Shown: piece after piece, positions 1-9,366 of the stretch
Position numbering within the stretch: position 1 is the first letter of the stretch
How the letters are laid out: the number at the start of each line of letters is the position of its first letter
Notes under the pieces: model-generated
What the model saw: only the letters and a program-made list of their open reading frames with translations
Databases searched by the model: none
What the model was told of the DNA's origin: nothing
Program-made: the position numbers and the translations under genes
Assembly (NCBI RefSeq): GCF_013003915.1
Contig: NZ_JABAIV010000003.1
Span: 558,001 to 622,000, forward strand
Direction: 5' to 3'
DNA from: Telluria aromaticivorans
Lineage (GTDB): Bacteria; Pseudomonadota; Gammaproteobacteria; Burkholderiales; Burkholderiaceae_D
Length of the DNA: 64,000 bases

Positions 1-411
1 GCGCAGGGCCGCTACCGCCGGCACCAGGCCTTGCGCCAGGAAGGCTTTGCGGGCTTCGACGAACTTGCCGGCCAGCGCGGCTTCCTCGACGGTCAGCTCG
101 GTCTGCTCGTAGGCTTTCCAGGTAGAGGAAACCGCCGCGATATTGGTATCGACCTGCTGCACGAGGGCGCTGCGCTGCGCGCTGTCGCTGATACCGACCG
201 CCTTGGCGACGAGCAGCTGGTTGGTCGTGATCAGCTGCATGACGTGGCTGAGCTGGCCCAGGGCCACCAGGCGGTTGTCGTACAGGTTCTTCAGCTCGGC
301 GTTTGCCTTGCTCAGGTTATAGATGCCAATGACGGCTCCGACCGCGAGCTCGGCTGCCAGAAGGCTGATGACGAAGATGAGGCGTGACTTGATGGTCAAG
401 TTCTTGAACAT
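1..411 (-). CDS. Methyl-accepting chemotaxis protein, N-terminal part (cut by window edge)
   Basis: The frame is open from an ATG at 411 to base 1, giving the first 137 residues of a protein that continues outside the window. It starts with MFKNLTIKSRLIF, then a hydrophobic stretch at about residues 11-30 (TM1), then a helical, polar periplasmic region with LYDNRLVALGQLSHVM. This is the layout of the four-helix-bundle (4HB/Tar-type) sensor domain of chemoreceptors, which detect ligands outside the inner membrane and control CheA. The HAMP and signalling domains would lie beyond the edge, so the class assignment rests on the N-terminus alone. No clear Shine-Dalgarno sequence precedes the ATG. 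The gene is divergent from tcyP. Confidence 0.75.
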   Translation of the reverse strand, partial: MFKNLTIKSRLIFVISLLAAELAVGAVIGIYNLSKANAELKNLYDNRLVALGQLSHVMQLITTNQLLVAKAVGISDSAQRSALVQQVDTNIAAVSSTWKAYEQTELTVEEAALAGKFVEARKAFLAQGLVPAVAALR

Positions 412-734
412 GATGCGCTCGAAAGAAAATGGAATGGCGGAAGACGATGCAAGGACATCTGCAGCGGGTTTAGAAAGAGATTCTCATGCGCAACGCATAT
501 TGACGAGCTGCTTTGCAGCCGGCAGGCGAGTCCGTCGCCGCTGCGCCACACAACTTTGTCAGGAAAACATGCGCTGTAGCTGGACTGGCTAGACATTTCC
601 ACAACATTGCTCATCGCAGTTCCGGCCCGGCAGTGCGCGTCTTCTCCGGCGGTAATATCGGTTTGCCTATAAAATGCGGCGATAGATTTCCGTAGCGCAC
701 TAGCTGCCTGAATCGCTCCCCATAAAAGGCCTGA
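412..734. promoter_or_regulatory. Divergent intergenic region, chemoreceptor / tcyP
   Basis: This 323-bp gap holds no convincing gene. It must carry the promoters of both flanking genes. A TATAAA hexamer at 668-673 is a possible -10 for tcyP, but no good -35 stands before it. An AAAAGG sequence sits just ahead of the tcyP ATG. Confidence 0.4.
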
Positions 735-2135
735 ATGAACTTCCCTCTCCTGCTCAACCTGGCCGTGGCGCTTGCAGCCTGCGTGCTGCTATACCGCATG
801 CAGGCCAGCCATGCCTCGTTCACCAGGCGCGTGTTCACCGGCCTCGGCCTGGGCGTCGTGTTCGGTGCGGCGCTGCAGGCGATCTACGGCGCGCCCTCGC
901 CCACCATCGTCGCCACCAACGCCTGGCTCGACGTCGTCGGCAGCGGTTACGTCAAACTGCTGCAGATGATCGTGATTCCGCTGATCATGGTGTCGATCAT
1001 CCAGGCCATCCTGAAACTGCGCAACGCAGGGTCGCTCGGCACGATCAGCACGCTGACGATCGGCATCCTGATCCTGACCACCATCGTGGCGGCCGCCATC
1101 GGCATCCTGATGGCCAAGCTGTTCGGCTTGACTGCGGTCGGCCTGACCGCTTCCACGGCGGAGGTCGCACGCGGCGAATATTTGCAGGGCAACGTGGCGG
1201 CGGCAAAGGATATTTCGCTCCCGAGCATGATCCTGTCCTTCATCCCGGCCAATCCCTTCCTCGACATGACCGGCGCACGCAAGACCTCGACCATCGCGGT
1301 AGTCGTGTTCGCGATCTTCATCGGCATCTCGGCCACCGGTATCGCCGGCAAGAAGCCGGAAGTGTTCCAGTCGTTCAGCGACTTCGTCCACATGGCGCAC
1401 GTGATCGTGATGCGGATGGTGACGCTGGTGCTGCGCCTGACGCCGTTCGGCGTGTTCGCGCTGATGGCGAAGATGGTGGCAGGCTCGAGCCTGCAGGACA
1501 TCCTGAGCCTGGCCAATTTCGTGGTCGCCTCGTACTGCGCGCTGGCGCTGATGTTCTGCGTGCACCTGCTGCTGGTCGCCGGCAGCGGCCTGAACCCGCT
1601 GCGCTACCTGCAGAAGATCTTCCCGGTGCTGGCCTTCGCGTTCAGCTCGCGCACCAGCGCCGGATCGATCCCGATGAGCGTGGCGACCCAGACCGCGCGC
1701 CTCGGCACCCCGGAAGGCATCGCCAACTTCGCGGCCTCGTTCGGCGCCACCATCGGGCAGAACGGCTGCGCCGGCATCTACCCTGCCATGCTGGCGGTGA
1801 TGATCGCCCCGACCGTCGGCATCGACCCGATGACGGCCTCCTTCCTGCTGCCGCTGCTGGCCATTGTTGCTTTCGGCTCGATCGGCGTGGCCGGCGTCGG
1901 CGGCGGCGCCACCTTTGCCGCGCTGATCGTGCTGTCGGCGATGGACCTGCCGGTGGCGCTGGCCGGCCTCCTGATTTCGGTGGAACCGCTGATCGACATG
2001 GGCCGGACCGCGCTCAACGTCAGTGGCTCGATTACCGCGGGCACCGTTACCAGCCGGATGCTCGGGCAGACCGACCTGCGGGTATTCCAGAGCGATGCGG
2101 ACATCAATCTCGATAGCGAAGAGCAGGTGTCTTGA
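735..2135 (+). CDS. tcyP: L-cystine transporter TcyP (YdjN-like, DAACS family)
   Basis: The 466-residue product is a polytopic inner-membrane protein of the dicarboxylate/amino acid:cation symporter family. It resembles E. coli YdjN/TcyP (about 463 residues) from the first residues (MNFPLLLNL) and shares the TcyP-type stretch GNGYV/GSGYVKLLQMIVIPLI near residues 70-84. Near the C-terminus it carries the Ser-rich re-entrant loop (FSSRTSAGSIP) and the Asn-containing helix (RTALNVSGS) that bind substrate in this family. It would import cystine, which fits with the sulfur-assimilation operon elsewhere in the window, although the two are far apart. An AAAAGG site lies a few bases before the ATG. 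Confidence 0.88.
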   Translation: MNFPLLLNLAVALAACVLLYRMQASHASFTRRVFTGLGLGVVFGAALQAIYGAPSPTIVATNAWLDVVGSGYVKLLQMIVIPLIMVSIIQAILKLRNAGSLGTISTLTIGILILTTIVAAAIGILMAKLFGLTAVGLTASTAEVARGEYLQGNVAAAKDISLPSMILSFIPANPFLDMTGARKTSTIAVVVFAIFIGISATGIAGKKPEVFQSFSDFVHMAHVIVMRMVTLVLRLTPFGVFALMAKMVAGSSLQDILSLANFVVASYCALALMFCVHLLLVAGSGLNPLRYLQKIFPVLAFAFSSRTSAGSIPMSVATQTARLGTPEGIANFAASFGATIGQNGCAGIYPAMLAVMIAPTVGIDPMTASFLLPLLAIVAFGSIGVAGVGGGATFAALIVLSAMDLPVALAGLLISVEPLIDMGRTALNVSGSITAGTVTSRMLGQTDLRVFQSDADINLDSEEQVS

Positions 2136-2313
2136 CGAGGCGACCTGCGCCGTCCGGCAGGACGATTTCGCCTTTTTTCATGCTTTTACAAACAGCCTTG
2201 TAAGACCCCTCCGACGCGCCCGCAAGCCGCTCTGGAAGGGCTGCAATCGTGCGCTTTGCGGCCGTAGAATCCGTCTATGATGACGCCATGTCAACATCAT
2301 CGATGGACTGTTA

Positions 2314-3075
2314 ATGGAACAAAAGTGGCCGCAGGAGATCTGGCTGGTCAGGCACGGCCAGAGTGCGGGCAACGTGGCGCGCGACCTGGCTGAAGCCGCC
2401 GCCGGACACCATATCGACATTGCCGACCGCGACGTCGACGTGTCCCTGTCCGAGCTCGGCGAGCGCCAGTCGGAGGCGCTGGGTTCCTGGTTCGCCTCGC
2501 TGCCGCCAGACCAGCAGCCGACCGTCGTGCTGCACTCGCCCTATGTGCGCGCTGCCGAGACCGCCAACATCATGATGCAGCGCCTGGACCGTAACCGGAT
2601 GGTCATCGAATCCGACGAGCGCCTGCGCGAAAAAGAGTTCGGCATCCTCGACCGCCTTACCACCTACGGCATTGCCCACCACTACCCGGAGCTTTACGAG
2701 CAGCGCCAGCACGTCGGCAAGTTCTATTTCCGCCCCCCCGGCGGCGAAAGCTGGTGCGACGTGATCCTGCGCCTGCGCAGCGTGATCGACACGCTCAATC
2801 GCGAGTACTGCAAGGAACGCGTGCTGATCGTTGCGCACCAGGTTACGGTCAATTGCTTCCGCTACCTGTTCGAGCGCCTCAGCGAAAAGACCATCCTCGA
2901 TTTCGACCGCGCCGGCGACGTACCGAACTGTTCCGTCACCTCCTACGAATTCGATCCCAAGCTCGGCAAGGGCGGCCACCCTGCCCTGCGCCTCGTGAAT
3001 TTCGTGGCGCCGCTCGAAGCGACCGGCACCCCGGTTACCGCCAGCAAGGACCTGCCAGCCGCTCCGAAGGCGTAA
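2314..3075 (+). CDS. Histidine phosphatase family protein
   Basis: The 253-residue protein has the phosphoglycerate-mutase/acid-phosphatase signature RHGQSAGN at residues 13-20, whose His is the phospho-acceptor. It also has the HSPYVRAAET motif near residues 74-83 and a second catalytic His in VAHQV near residue 175. These are the hallmarks of branch-1 histidine phosphatases, soluble enzymes that remove phosphate from small molecules or proteins. The substrate cannot be read from sequence. The start ATG at 2314 has only a weak ribosome site. The next gene (nnrD) follows after 12 bases on the same strand, so the two are probably co-transcribed. Confidence 0.85.
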   Translation: MEQKWPQEIWLVRHGQSAGNVARDLAEAAAGHHIDIADRDVDVSLSELGERQSEALGSWFASLPPDQQPTVVLHSPYVRAAETANIMMQRLDRNRMVIESDERLREKEFGILDRLTTYGIAHHYPELYEQRQHVGKFYFRPPGGESWCDVILRLRSVIDTLNREYCKERVLIVAHQVTVNCFRYLFERLSEKTILDFDRAGDVPNCSVTSYEFDPKLGKGGHPALRLVNFVAPLEATGTPVTASKDLPAAPKA

Positions 3076-3087
3076 GGCTTACTTCCC

Positions 3088-4074
3088 ATGGATACACTCA
3101 ACCGCGCTACCGTCGTGCACGACGTCGATACAGCCCTGCTGCGCAGCTGGCCGGTGCCGATGCCGGCCGTCGAAGGCGACAAGGAAGTCCGGGGCCATGT
3201 GCTGGTGCTCGGCGGCTCCTGCGAAATGCCGGGCGCGATCATCCTGGCCGCCACCGCCGCGCTGCGCGCGGGAGCCGGCAAGCTTACCATCGCCACCGGC
3301 CAGAGCGTGGCCCAACTGGTGGCGCTGGCGATGCCCGAGGCGCGCGTCATCGGCCTGCTCGAGCAGGCCAGCGCGGGCTTGCGCATCGACGCCGTTGCCA
3401 GCCTCGATCCGCTGGCCGACCGCGTGGATGCCGTGCTGATCGGTCCCGGCATGCAGGACGAGCCGGCCACGGCCGAACTGGTGCATGCGCTGCTGCCGCG
3501 CCTGGGCGATTCGCGTGTTGCCGTGGTGCTCGATGCCTGCGCCATGGGCGCCCTGCTGCACCCGCCCGCCGGCTGGCCGCTCGATACGCCATGGCGCTTC
3601 GCGCGTCCGGTCATCGTCACGCCCCATGCGGGCGAAATGGCGCACCTGACCGGCATCGCCAAGGACGAGATCACTGCCGGGCCCGACCCGAAGGCGCTGG
3701 ACGCGGCGCAGGCCTGGAACGCGGTCGTCGCATTAAAAGGTGCGCGCACTGTCATCGCAACGCCGGATGGAACGTTGTACCAGCATGAAGGCGGCAATGT
3801 CGGCCTGGCGATCTCCGGTTCCGGCGACGTGTTGGCGGGAATCATTGCAGGGCTGGCGGCGCGCGGCGCGCCGCTCGACCAGGCCGCCTGCTGGGGCGTG
3901 GCATTGCATGCGCGCGCAGGGGAGCGCCTGGCAGAACGTCTGGGCACACTCGGTTATCTGGCGCGGGAAATTTCTCAGGAAATACCCGCGCTGCTGGAAC
4001 AAGTTGCCGGCAAGGATGCCGGCGGCGACGAAACCATCCGGCCACAACCGGTGGGTTGGGGAATGGGTGTGTAG
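3088..4074 (+). CDS. nnrD: ADP-dependent NAD(P)H-hydrate dehydratase
   Basis: The 328-residue protein is a ribokinase-like NAD(P)HX dehydratase, which converts damaged (S)-NADHX or NADPHX back to NAD(P)H using ADP. Visible family features are GGSCEMPGA at about residues 42-50, the VTPHAGEMA segment near 177, and the nucleotide-binding GSGDVLAGIIAGL near the C-terminus. The N-terminal NnrE epimerase domain found fused in E. coli YjeF is absent, so the epimerase must be encoded elsewhere. It follows the histidine phosphatase by 12 bases in a probable operon. No terminator is evident directly after the stop. Confidence 0.88.
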   Translation: MDTLNRATVVHDVDTALLRSWPVPMPAVEGDKEVRGHVLVLGGSCEMPGAIILAATAALRAGAGKLTIATGQSVAQLVALAMPEARVIGLLEQASAGLRIDAVASLDPLADRVDAVLIGPGMQDEPATAELVHALLPRLGDSRVAVVLDACAMGALLHPPAGWPLDTPWRFARPVIVTPHAGEMAHLTGIAKDEITAGPDPKALDAAQAWNAVVALKGARTVIATPDGTLYQHEGGNVGLAISGSGDVLAGIIAGLAARGAPLDQAACWGVALHARAGERLAERLGTLGYLAREISQEIPALLEQVAGKDAGGDETIRPQPVGWGMGV

Positions 4075-4335
4075 CACCTGCTCTTCAACGAATTCCGCAG
4101 CAACAACGCGGAAACGAGTACGAGGTGTTCGATCCGGCGCGTTGGCGAATCAACTGCCAGTCGTTATTCACAGTCGGGTTCGTGCGCTGATGGGGCCGCG
4201 TGTTGCGTCGGTTCCCTGATGGTTCCACTGCTGGGTTCCAATGGACCCTCGGAGGACCTAACCCTGGCGCCGCCGGGACTCCTTTCCTATCTGGAGCCCG
4301 CGGCACAAGATAGACGTGAACGAGGAGTTTAAACA

Positions 4336-4719
4336 ATGAAAGCACTGACTCAAGCACCAAAAATCCTGCTGACTGCTGCCGTGTTGGCTTCGCTGCTGGG
4401 CGCATGCCGCAAGAACGAACCGGCAACCGACACCACCACGACCACTGACACGTCGGCCACCGCCCCAAGCAGCACCTCGGGCACCAGCGGCAGCACCGGC
4501 ACCATGGGCACCACGGGTGACACCGGTACCGGCGCAACCGGCACCGGCGCGACCGGCACCGGCACCATGACCGATCCGGCCACCACGCCACCAACCGGCA
4601 CCACCACTGATCCGGCCATGACCCCACCGCCAGTCGGTACCGGCGCAACCGGCACCACGGGCGCGACCGGCACTACCGGCACCGGAACGTCGACCACGCC
4701 GCCAACCACCGGCCAGTAA
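4336..4719 (+). CDS. Gly/Thr-repeat lipoprotein, unknown function
   Basis: The 127-residue product begins with a lipoprotein signal peptide ending in the lipobox LGAC (Cys at about residue 24). The rest is almost entirely Gly, Thr, Ala, Ser and Pro, with repeated units such as GTGATGTG and TDPATTPPTGT. The composition predicts a disordered tail tethered to the outer membrane or periplasmic face. GAGGAG precedes the ATG by 8 bases, so the start is well supported. It stands alone, with two hairpin terminators after it. No function can be assigned. The internal repeats make length variation between strains likely. Confidence 0.75.
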   Translation: MKALTQAPKILLTAAVLASLLGACRKNEPATDTTTTTDTSATAPSSTSGTSGSTGTMGTTGDTGTGATGTGATGTGTMTDPATTPPTGTTTDPAMTPPPVGTGATGTTGATGTTGTGTSTTPPTTGQ

Positions 4720-4735
4720 GCGTCTGGCTGCAAGG

Positions 4736-4773
4736 CACGAAAGCCAGCCCCCAAAGGCTGGCTTTCGTGTTTG
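4736..4773 (+). terminator. Rho-independent terminator after the lipoprotein gene
   Basis: A perfect 14-bp stem (4736-4749 pairing with 4756-4769, arm CACGAAAGCCAGCC) with a six-base loop is followed by TTT. It lies 17 bases after the stop codon. Confidence 0.8.
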
Positions 4774-4790
4774 CGGCGCTCGGAAATAGA

Positions 4791-4817
4791 AACGGCCAGC
4801 GCGAGGCTGGCCGTTTA
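4791..4817 (+). terminator. Second hairpin, possible tandem or bidirectional terminator
   Basis: A 10-bp perfect stem AACGGCCAGC / GCTGGCCGTT (4791-4800 and 4806-4815) with a five-base loop ends in TTT on the plus strand and reads AAACGG on the other. It sits between the lipoprotein gene and the convergent efflux operon, so it could serve either side. Confidence 0.5.
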
Positions 4818-4838
4818 TGGCTGATGTAGGTGGCCGGG

Positions 4839-4865
4839 GTAGTTCAGGCCAGTGGCCTGAACTAC
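4839..4865. repeat. 27-nt near-perfect palindrome
   Basis: GTAGTTCAGGCCA at 4839-4851 is followed after one base by its exact complement TGGCCTGAACTAC at 4853-4865. It lies between convergent genes and has no T-run. Its role is unknown. Confidence 0.7.
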
Positions 4866-4920
4866 GAACGGCCGCGCGTTCAAACCCGGGTAAAGCCGCC
4901 TGTACGGCTGCTCATATTCC

Positions 4921-4960
4921 AACTATCACCGCGTGGGCGGGAGAACCCGCCCACGCTACG
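4921..4960. repeat. GTGGGCGGG/CCCGCCCAC palindromic repeat, copy A
   Basis: This is one copy of a dispersed intergenic palindrome. The 18 bases AACTATCACCGCGTGGGC at its left edge recur exactly in the copy at 25832-25849, and the right arm ends CGCTACG. It lies just past the end of the efflux permease gene. Confidence 0.75.
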
Positions 4961-4971
4961 ATTTTCGACCA

Positions 4972-7900
4972 TCAAGCCGGCAACACCTTCCCACGGCCGC
5001 GGCCGGTTGCGAAGCGCACCAGGCGCATGATCGAACGGAAGATCAGGCGCACGAACACCAGGGTCAGGATGGCCTCGATGAAGGTCATGAAGAACGCGGC
5101 GATCACGTTATAGCGTGCTGCGCGGCGGTTGAACTTGGCGAACATGCGGTCGCGGGCGATCTCGATGCTGTCGTAGAAGGTCGGCACGACCAGCAGGGTC
5201 AGCAGCGTCGAGGTGATGGTGCCGCCGATGATCGCGATCGCCAGCGGCTGGTAGAACTGGCCGGAGTCGCCCAGCGCCATGGCCACCGGCAACATGCCGG
5301 CGATCAGGGCGAAGGTCGTCATCAGGATCGGGCGCAGGCGCTTGCGGCCGGCCTGCATCAGCGCTTCTTCGCGCTCCATGCCTTCGTGTTCGAGCGCACG
5401 GGCAGCGTCGAGCAGCAGGATCGCGTTCTTCGCCACCAGGCCCATCAGCATCAGGACGCCGATCATGCTCATCAGGTTGAGCGTGTTCTTGGTCAGGATC
5501 AGGGCCAGCACCACGCCGATCAGGGACAGCGGCAGCGACAGCATCACGCCCAGCGGCGCCGTAAACGAACCGAACTGCATCACCAGGATCAGGTACATCA
5601 GGCCGATGCCCGAGCCGAGCGCGATCAGCATCTCGGTGAACAGTTCCGCCTGGTCTTCACCCTGGCCGCCCAGCGCCAGGCCATAGCCCGGCGGGAAGTC
5701 GAAGGTCTTGGCCAGCTTCATCGCGTCGGCGGTCACTTCGCCGGCCGAACGGCCCTGGGCATTGGCCGACACGGTGATCATGCGCTCGCCATCCTTGTGG
5801 CGGATGCCGGACGGCCCCTTGCCCATGGTGATGGTGGCGATCTGTTCGAGCGGCACCATCATGCCGGTGCCGGCTACCGCGATCGGCAGGCGCTCGATGT
5901 TCTCGGTGTTGACGCGGTCGTCCGGATGCAGGCGCACGGCAACGTCGCGGGTTTCGCTGGTCGGGTCGACCCAGTCGCCCACTTCGATGCCGGCGAAGGC
6001 CACGCGCAGCGCCTGGGCCGCATCGTTGACCGAGATACCCATGGCATTGGCCAGGCCGCGGTCGAGCACGATCTGCAGCTCGTTCTTCGGGTCCTGTTCC
6101 GACAGCGTGACGTCGACCGCACCCGGCACCTGGCGCAGCTTCTCCATGAAGGCGCCGGTCAGTTCCATCAGCTTGCGCGAATCAGGGCCGGTGAACTCGA
6201 CCTGCACCGGCTTGCCGCCGCCGTTGAGGTCGTCGATGACGACGTATTCGGCGCCCACCAGCGGTGCGATCTTGCTGCGCAGCTCGGCGCCGATCTCGGT
6301 GGCGCTGCGCTCGCGGGTGCTGCGCTTGCCGATATCGATGTAGACGCGGCCGCCGTTCGGGTTGATCGAGCTGTTGGTGTCCTTGGTTTCCGGGATGGCA
6401 CGGGCGATCTCGGCTGCCGCTTCCAGCTTGCGGCGCGCGTATTCGACGCTCGACGAGGCCGGGGTGCGCACTTCGATCATCAGGTTGCCGCCGTCCGACT
6501 TCGGCAGGAAGCTCGAGCCGCCGAAGGCCATGTGCAGGCCGATCGCGCCGACCAGGCTGGCCACGGCGATCGCACCCATCCACTTGCGGTGGTGCAATGC
6601 CCAGGCAATCACGTTGCCGTAGCGGTCGGCCTGGTGGTCGAACCAGACGTTGAAGCGTTCCAGCTGGCGGCTGATGCCCTTCTTCGGCTGGTGGTGGTAG
6701 TCAGGGGGGTCGCCCCAGTAGGCCGACAGCATCGGGTCGAGCGTGAACGAGATGAACAGCGACACGATCACCGAGCAGGTGACGGTCAGGGCGAACGGAC
6801 GGAACCACTCGCCGGACACGCCCGGCATGAAGGCGACCGGAACGAACACGGCCATGATCGAGAAGGTGGTCGCGGCCACGGCCATGCCGATCTCGGCAGT
6901 GCCTTCGAGCGCGGCGGTACGGCGGTCCGAACCCTTTTCCATGTGGCGCACGATGTTTTCGCGCACCACGATCGCATCGTCGATCAGCACGCCGATCGCC
7001 AGCGACAGGCCGAGCAGGGTCATGAAGTTCAGCGTGAAGCCGCACAGCCAGACCGCGATGAAGGCGGCCAGCACCGAAGTCGGCAGCGACAGCGCGGTGA
7101 TCAGGGTCGAGCGCCACGAGTTCAGGAAGGCGTACACCACGAAGATGGTCAGCACGGCGCCCAGCACCAGCGATTCGATCACGTTGTTCAGGCTGCTTTG
7201 TGCTTCTTCGCCGCCGTCGCGCACGACTTCGAGCTTGGTGCCTTCCGGCATTTCCTTGTTGGCTTCTTCAACCAGCTTGTGGACCTTCTTGGCCAGCGAG
7301 ACGGTCGAGGCGTCGCGCGAACGGGCGATCTGCAGGCCGACGTTCGGCTTGCCGCTACGGACCGACAGGCTGTTGACGTCTGCAAAGCCGTCCTTGATCT
7401 CGGCGACCTGGTTCAGGCGCACGATCTGGTCGCCGTTACGCTTGACCACGACTTGCGAGAAATCTTCCGGACGCTCGATACGGCCGACCAGGCGGATGCC
7501 CTTCTCGTCCAGTTCGCTGCGCAGTTTGCCCACCGGTGCATTGGTGTTCTGGGTGCGCAGCGCGTTGGTGACTTCCGACACCGACACGTTGAACTCACGC
7601 AGTTTCTCTGCGCGCAGCAGGACCGACAGTTCGCGGCGCAGCGCGCCGTTCACGTTCACGGTCGAGACGCCTTCGATGGCGCGGAACTTATCGGCCAGTA
7701 CGTCTTCGGCATAGCGCGAGATTTCGGCATGCGACTGGGCGCTGGAGGACAGCGCCAGCTGCATCACCGGCTCGGAGGCCGGATCCCAGCGCCGCAGCAC
7801 TGGTTCGCGCATCTCGATCGGCAGCTTGTAGCGCACCGCGGCGATCGCGTTGCGCACGTCGTCCGAGGCTTCGATGACGTTGCGGTCGAAATCGAATTCC

Positions 7901-8178
7901 ATCCAGATCGACACGCCGCCTTCGTAGGAATTGGAATTAAGTTCGGTCACACCCTGGATCGCCAGCATCTGCTTTTCCAGGCGGTTGGTGATCTCGCGTT
8001 CGACGGTCTCGGGCGAGGCGCCCGGATACGGGATGTCGACCACGACGACCGGCACCTCGACGTCCGGGTTCTGGTTGACCTTCAGTTTGGACAGGGCGAG
8101 CAGGCCCATGGCCATCATCGCCACGATCAGGACGATGGTGGCAACGGGCCTCTTGACGCTGAAATTAGAGAGGAACAT
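4972..8178 (-). CDS. RND efflux transporter permease (HAE1 family)
   Basis: The 1068-residue protein is a full-length proton-driven RND pump subunit of the inner membrane, the AcrB/MexB type that exports hydrophobic or amphiphilic compounds. It begins MFLSNFSVKRPVATIV, the usual RND start (TM1). It contains the proton-relay helix with the paired aspartates in GVLIDDAIVVREN and the later helices with GLVAKNAILLLD. Two large periplasmic loops lie between TM1-2 and TM7-8. It begins three bases after the stop of the upstream adaptor gene on the same strand, so the two form an operon. No outer-membrane TolC-like gene lies next to them; the pump probably uses one encoded elsewhere. The substrate cannot be inferred. 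Confidence 0.92.
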   Translation of the reverse strand: MFLSNFSVKRPVATIVLIVAMMAMGLLALSKLKVNQNPDVEVPVVVVDIPYPGASPETVEREITNRLEKQMLAIQGVTELNSNSYEGGVSIWMEFDFDRNVIEASDDVRNAIAAVRYKLPIEMREPVLRRWDPASEPVMQLALSSSAQSHAEISRYAEDVLADKFRAIEGVSTVNVNGALRRELSVLLRAEKLREFNVSVSEVTNALRTQNTNAPVGKLRSELDEKGIRLVGRIERPEDFSQVVVKRNGDQIVRLNQVAEIKDGFADVNSLSVRSGKPNVGLQIARSRDASTVSLAKKVHKLVEEANKEMPEGTKLEVVRDGGEEAQSSLNNVIESLVLGAVLTIFVVYAFLNSWRSTLITALSLPTSVLAAFIAVWLCGFTLNFMTLLGLSLAIGVLIDDAIVVRENIVRHMEKGSDRRTAALEGTAEIGMAVAATTFSIMAVFVPVAFMPGVSGEWFRPFALTVTCSVIVSLFISFTLDPMLSAYWGDPPDYHHQPKKGISRQLERFNVWFDHQADRYGNVIAWALHHRKWMGAIAVASLVGAIGLHMAFGGSSFLPKSDGGNLMIEVRTPASSSVEYARRKLEAAAEIARAIPETKDTNSSINPNGGRVYIDIGKRSTRERSATEIGAELRSKIAPLVGAEYVVIDDLNGGGKPVQVEFTGPDSRKLMELTGAFMEKLRQVPGAVDVTLSEQDPKNELQIVLDRGLANAMGISVNDAAQALRVAFAGIEVGDWVDPTSETRDVAVRLHPDDRVNTENIERLPIAVAGTGMMVPLEQIATITMGKGPSGIRHKDGERMITVSANAQGRSAGEVTADAMKLAKTFDFPPGYGLALGGQGEDQAELFTEMLIALGSGIGLMYLILVMQFGSFTAPLGVMLSLPLSLIGVVLALILTKNTLNLMSMIGVLMLMGLVAKNAILLLDAARALEHEGMEREEALMQAGRKRLRPILMTTFALIAGMLPVAMALGDSGQFYQPLAIAIIGGTITSTLLTLLVVPTFYDSIEIARDRMFAKFNRRAARYNVIAAFFMTFIEAILTLVFVRLIFRSIMRLVRFATGRGRGKVLPA

Positions 8179-8181
8179 GGT

Positions 8182-9366
8182 TTATTTCCCTTGTGCCGCG
8201 ACGTTACCGGTCGCGCTGCCAGCACTTGCCACGCGCGCGGGCGGCATCTCGACCTTCTGGCCGTCTTTCAGGTTCGAGGTCGGGGCGCGCAGCACGACGT
8301 CGCCGGCCACCAGGCCCTGCTTGATCTCGACATTGCCGGTACGCGGGTCGCGCGCGCCGACTACCAGCGGGACCTTGTTCAGGGTCTTGTCCTTGATGCG
8401 CCAGGTGTAGGCCTTGTCGCCGGCCTTCACCAGCGCCGCTTCCGGCAGCATCAGCGCGGTGCTGCTCTGAGCATCGACGCGGCCTTCTGCGTACAGGCCG
8501 GCCACGCGCGGTTGGGCCTTGTCAGCGAACTCGACCAGCACTTCGACCTGGCGGGTGACGGCATTCGCGGCCGGGTCGATGCGCTTGATGACGCCGGCGA
8601 ACTGCTGGTCGCCGTAGCCGTTGACGCGGAAATTCACCTTCTGGCCCACTTTCAGGGTCGAGATCGAATCGGCCGAGACGCGCGCTTCGAAGCGCATGCT
8701 GTTCGGATCGATCACCTTGACCAGTTCCTTGCCGATGTTGGCGGTGTCGCCGGCCGACACTTTACGCTCGGAGACGATGCCGTCGAAAGGCGCGCGCACC
8801 ACGGTGCGGTTGAGCAGCTGGCGCGCGGTGGCGGCGCGGCTCCTGGCGGCCGACAATTCGCTCTGGGCGCTGTTGCGGCGCACTTCGGCATCGTCCAGGC
8901 CGACGGCCGAGGCCATACCGGAGGCGCGCAGGGTCTTCATGCGGTCGAGCTGGCGGATGGCCTGGTCGAGGGCCTGGCTGGACGAGCGCACGGTGGCTTC
9001 GGCCGATACCAGGCTGTCGCGGATCGCAGTCTCGTCCAGACGCACCAGCACGTCGCCGCGCTTGACCGGCTCGCCGTTGTCTTTCAGCACTTGCAGCACC
9101 ACGGCCGAGACTTCGGCGCGCAGGTCGGCCTTGCGTTCAGGCTGGATCGAACCGGTGACGACCGGGCCGGAGGCCAGGGTGTCGCTCTGGATGGTCAGCA
9201 CGTCTTCGGACGCGACCTGCAGCTGCGAAGGACGCTTGTCCTTTGGATCTTTGCCGTCGGCCTTGGCGGAAGTTTCAGCGCCCGGCTTGGCAGGCTCCTT
9301 GGCCTCCTTGCTGCAGGCGGCGAGCGCCGTGGCTATGGCAAGGACGAGTAGTGATTTGCGCAGCAT
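8182..9366 (-). CDS. RND efflux periplasmic adaptor (membrane fusion lipoprotein)
   Basis: The 394-residue protein has a lipoprotein signal (MLRKSLLVLAIATALAACS, lipobox LAAC), then a short acidic and Ala-rich linker, then the biotinyl-lipoyl/hairpin/beta-barrel order of AcrA/MexA-type adaptors. The alpha-hairpin is visible around QALDQAIRQLDRM to ELSAARSRAATARQ. The barrel part follows DANSMRFEAR-like sequence (IDPNSMRFEARV). It links the permease to an outer-membrane channel. It is the first gene of the pump operon. No local TetR or LysR regulator is present. Confidence 0.9.
   Translation of the reverse strand: MLRKSLLVLAIATALAACSKEAKEPAKPGAETSAKADGKDPKDKRPSQLQVASEDVLTIQSDTLASGPVVTGSIQPERKADLRAEVSAVVLQVLKDNGEPVKRGDVLVRLDETAIRDSLVSAEATVRSSSQALDQAIRQLDRMKTLRASGMASAVGLDDAEVRRNSAQSELSAARSRAATARQLLNRTVVRAPFDGIVSERKVSAGDTANIGKELVKVIDPNSMRFEARVSADSISTLKVGQKVNFRVNGYGDQQFAGVIKRIDPAANAVTRQVEVLVEFADKAQPRVAGLYAEGRVDAQSSTALMLPEAALVKAGDKAYTWRIKDKTLNKVPLVVGARDPRTGNVEIKQGLVAGDVVLRAPTSNLKDGQKVEMPPARVASAGSATGNVAAQGK

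Noticed and set aside
4933..9351. A 1472-codon open frame on the plus strand
   Set aside because: It is antisense to the efflux permease and adaptor, rich in His, Gln, Arg and Asp as expected for a GC-rich shadow frame, and has no domain or ribosome site.
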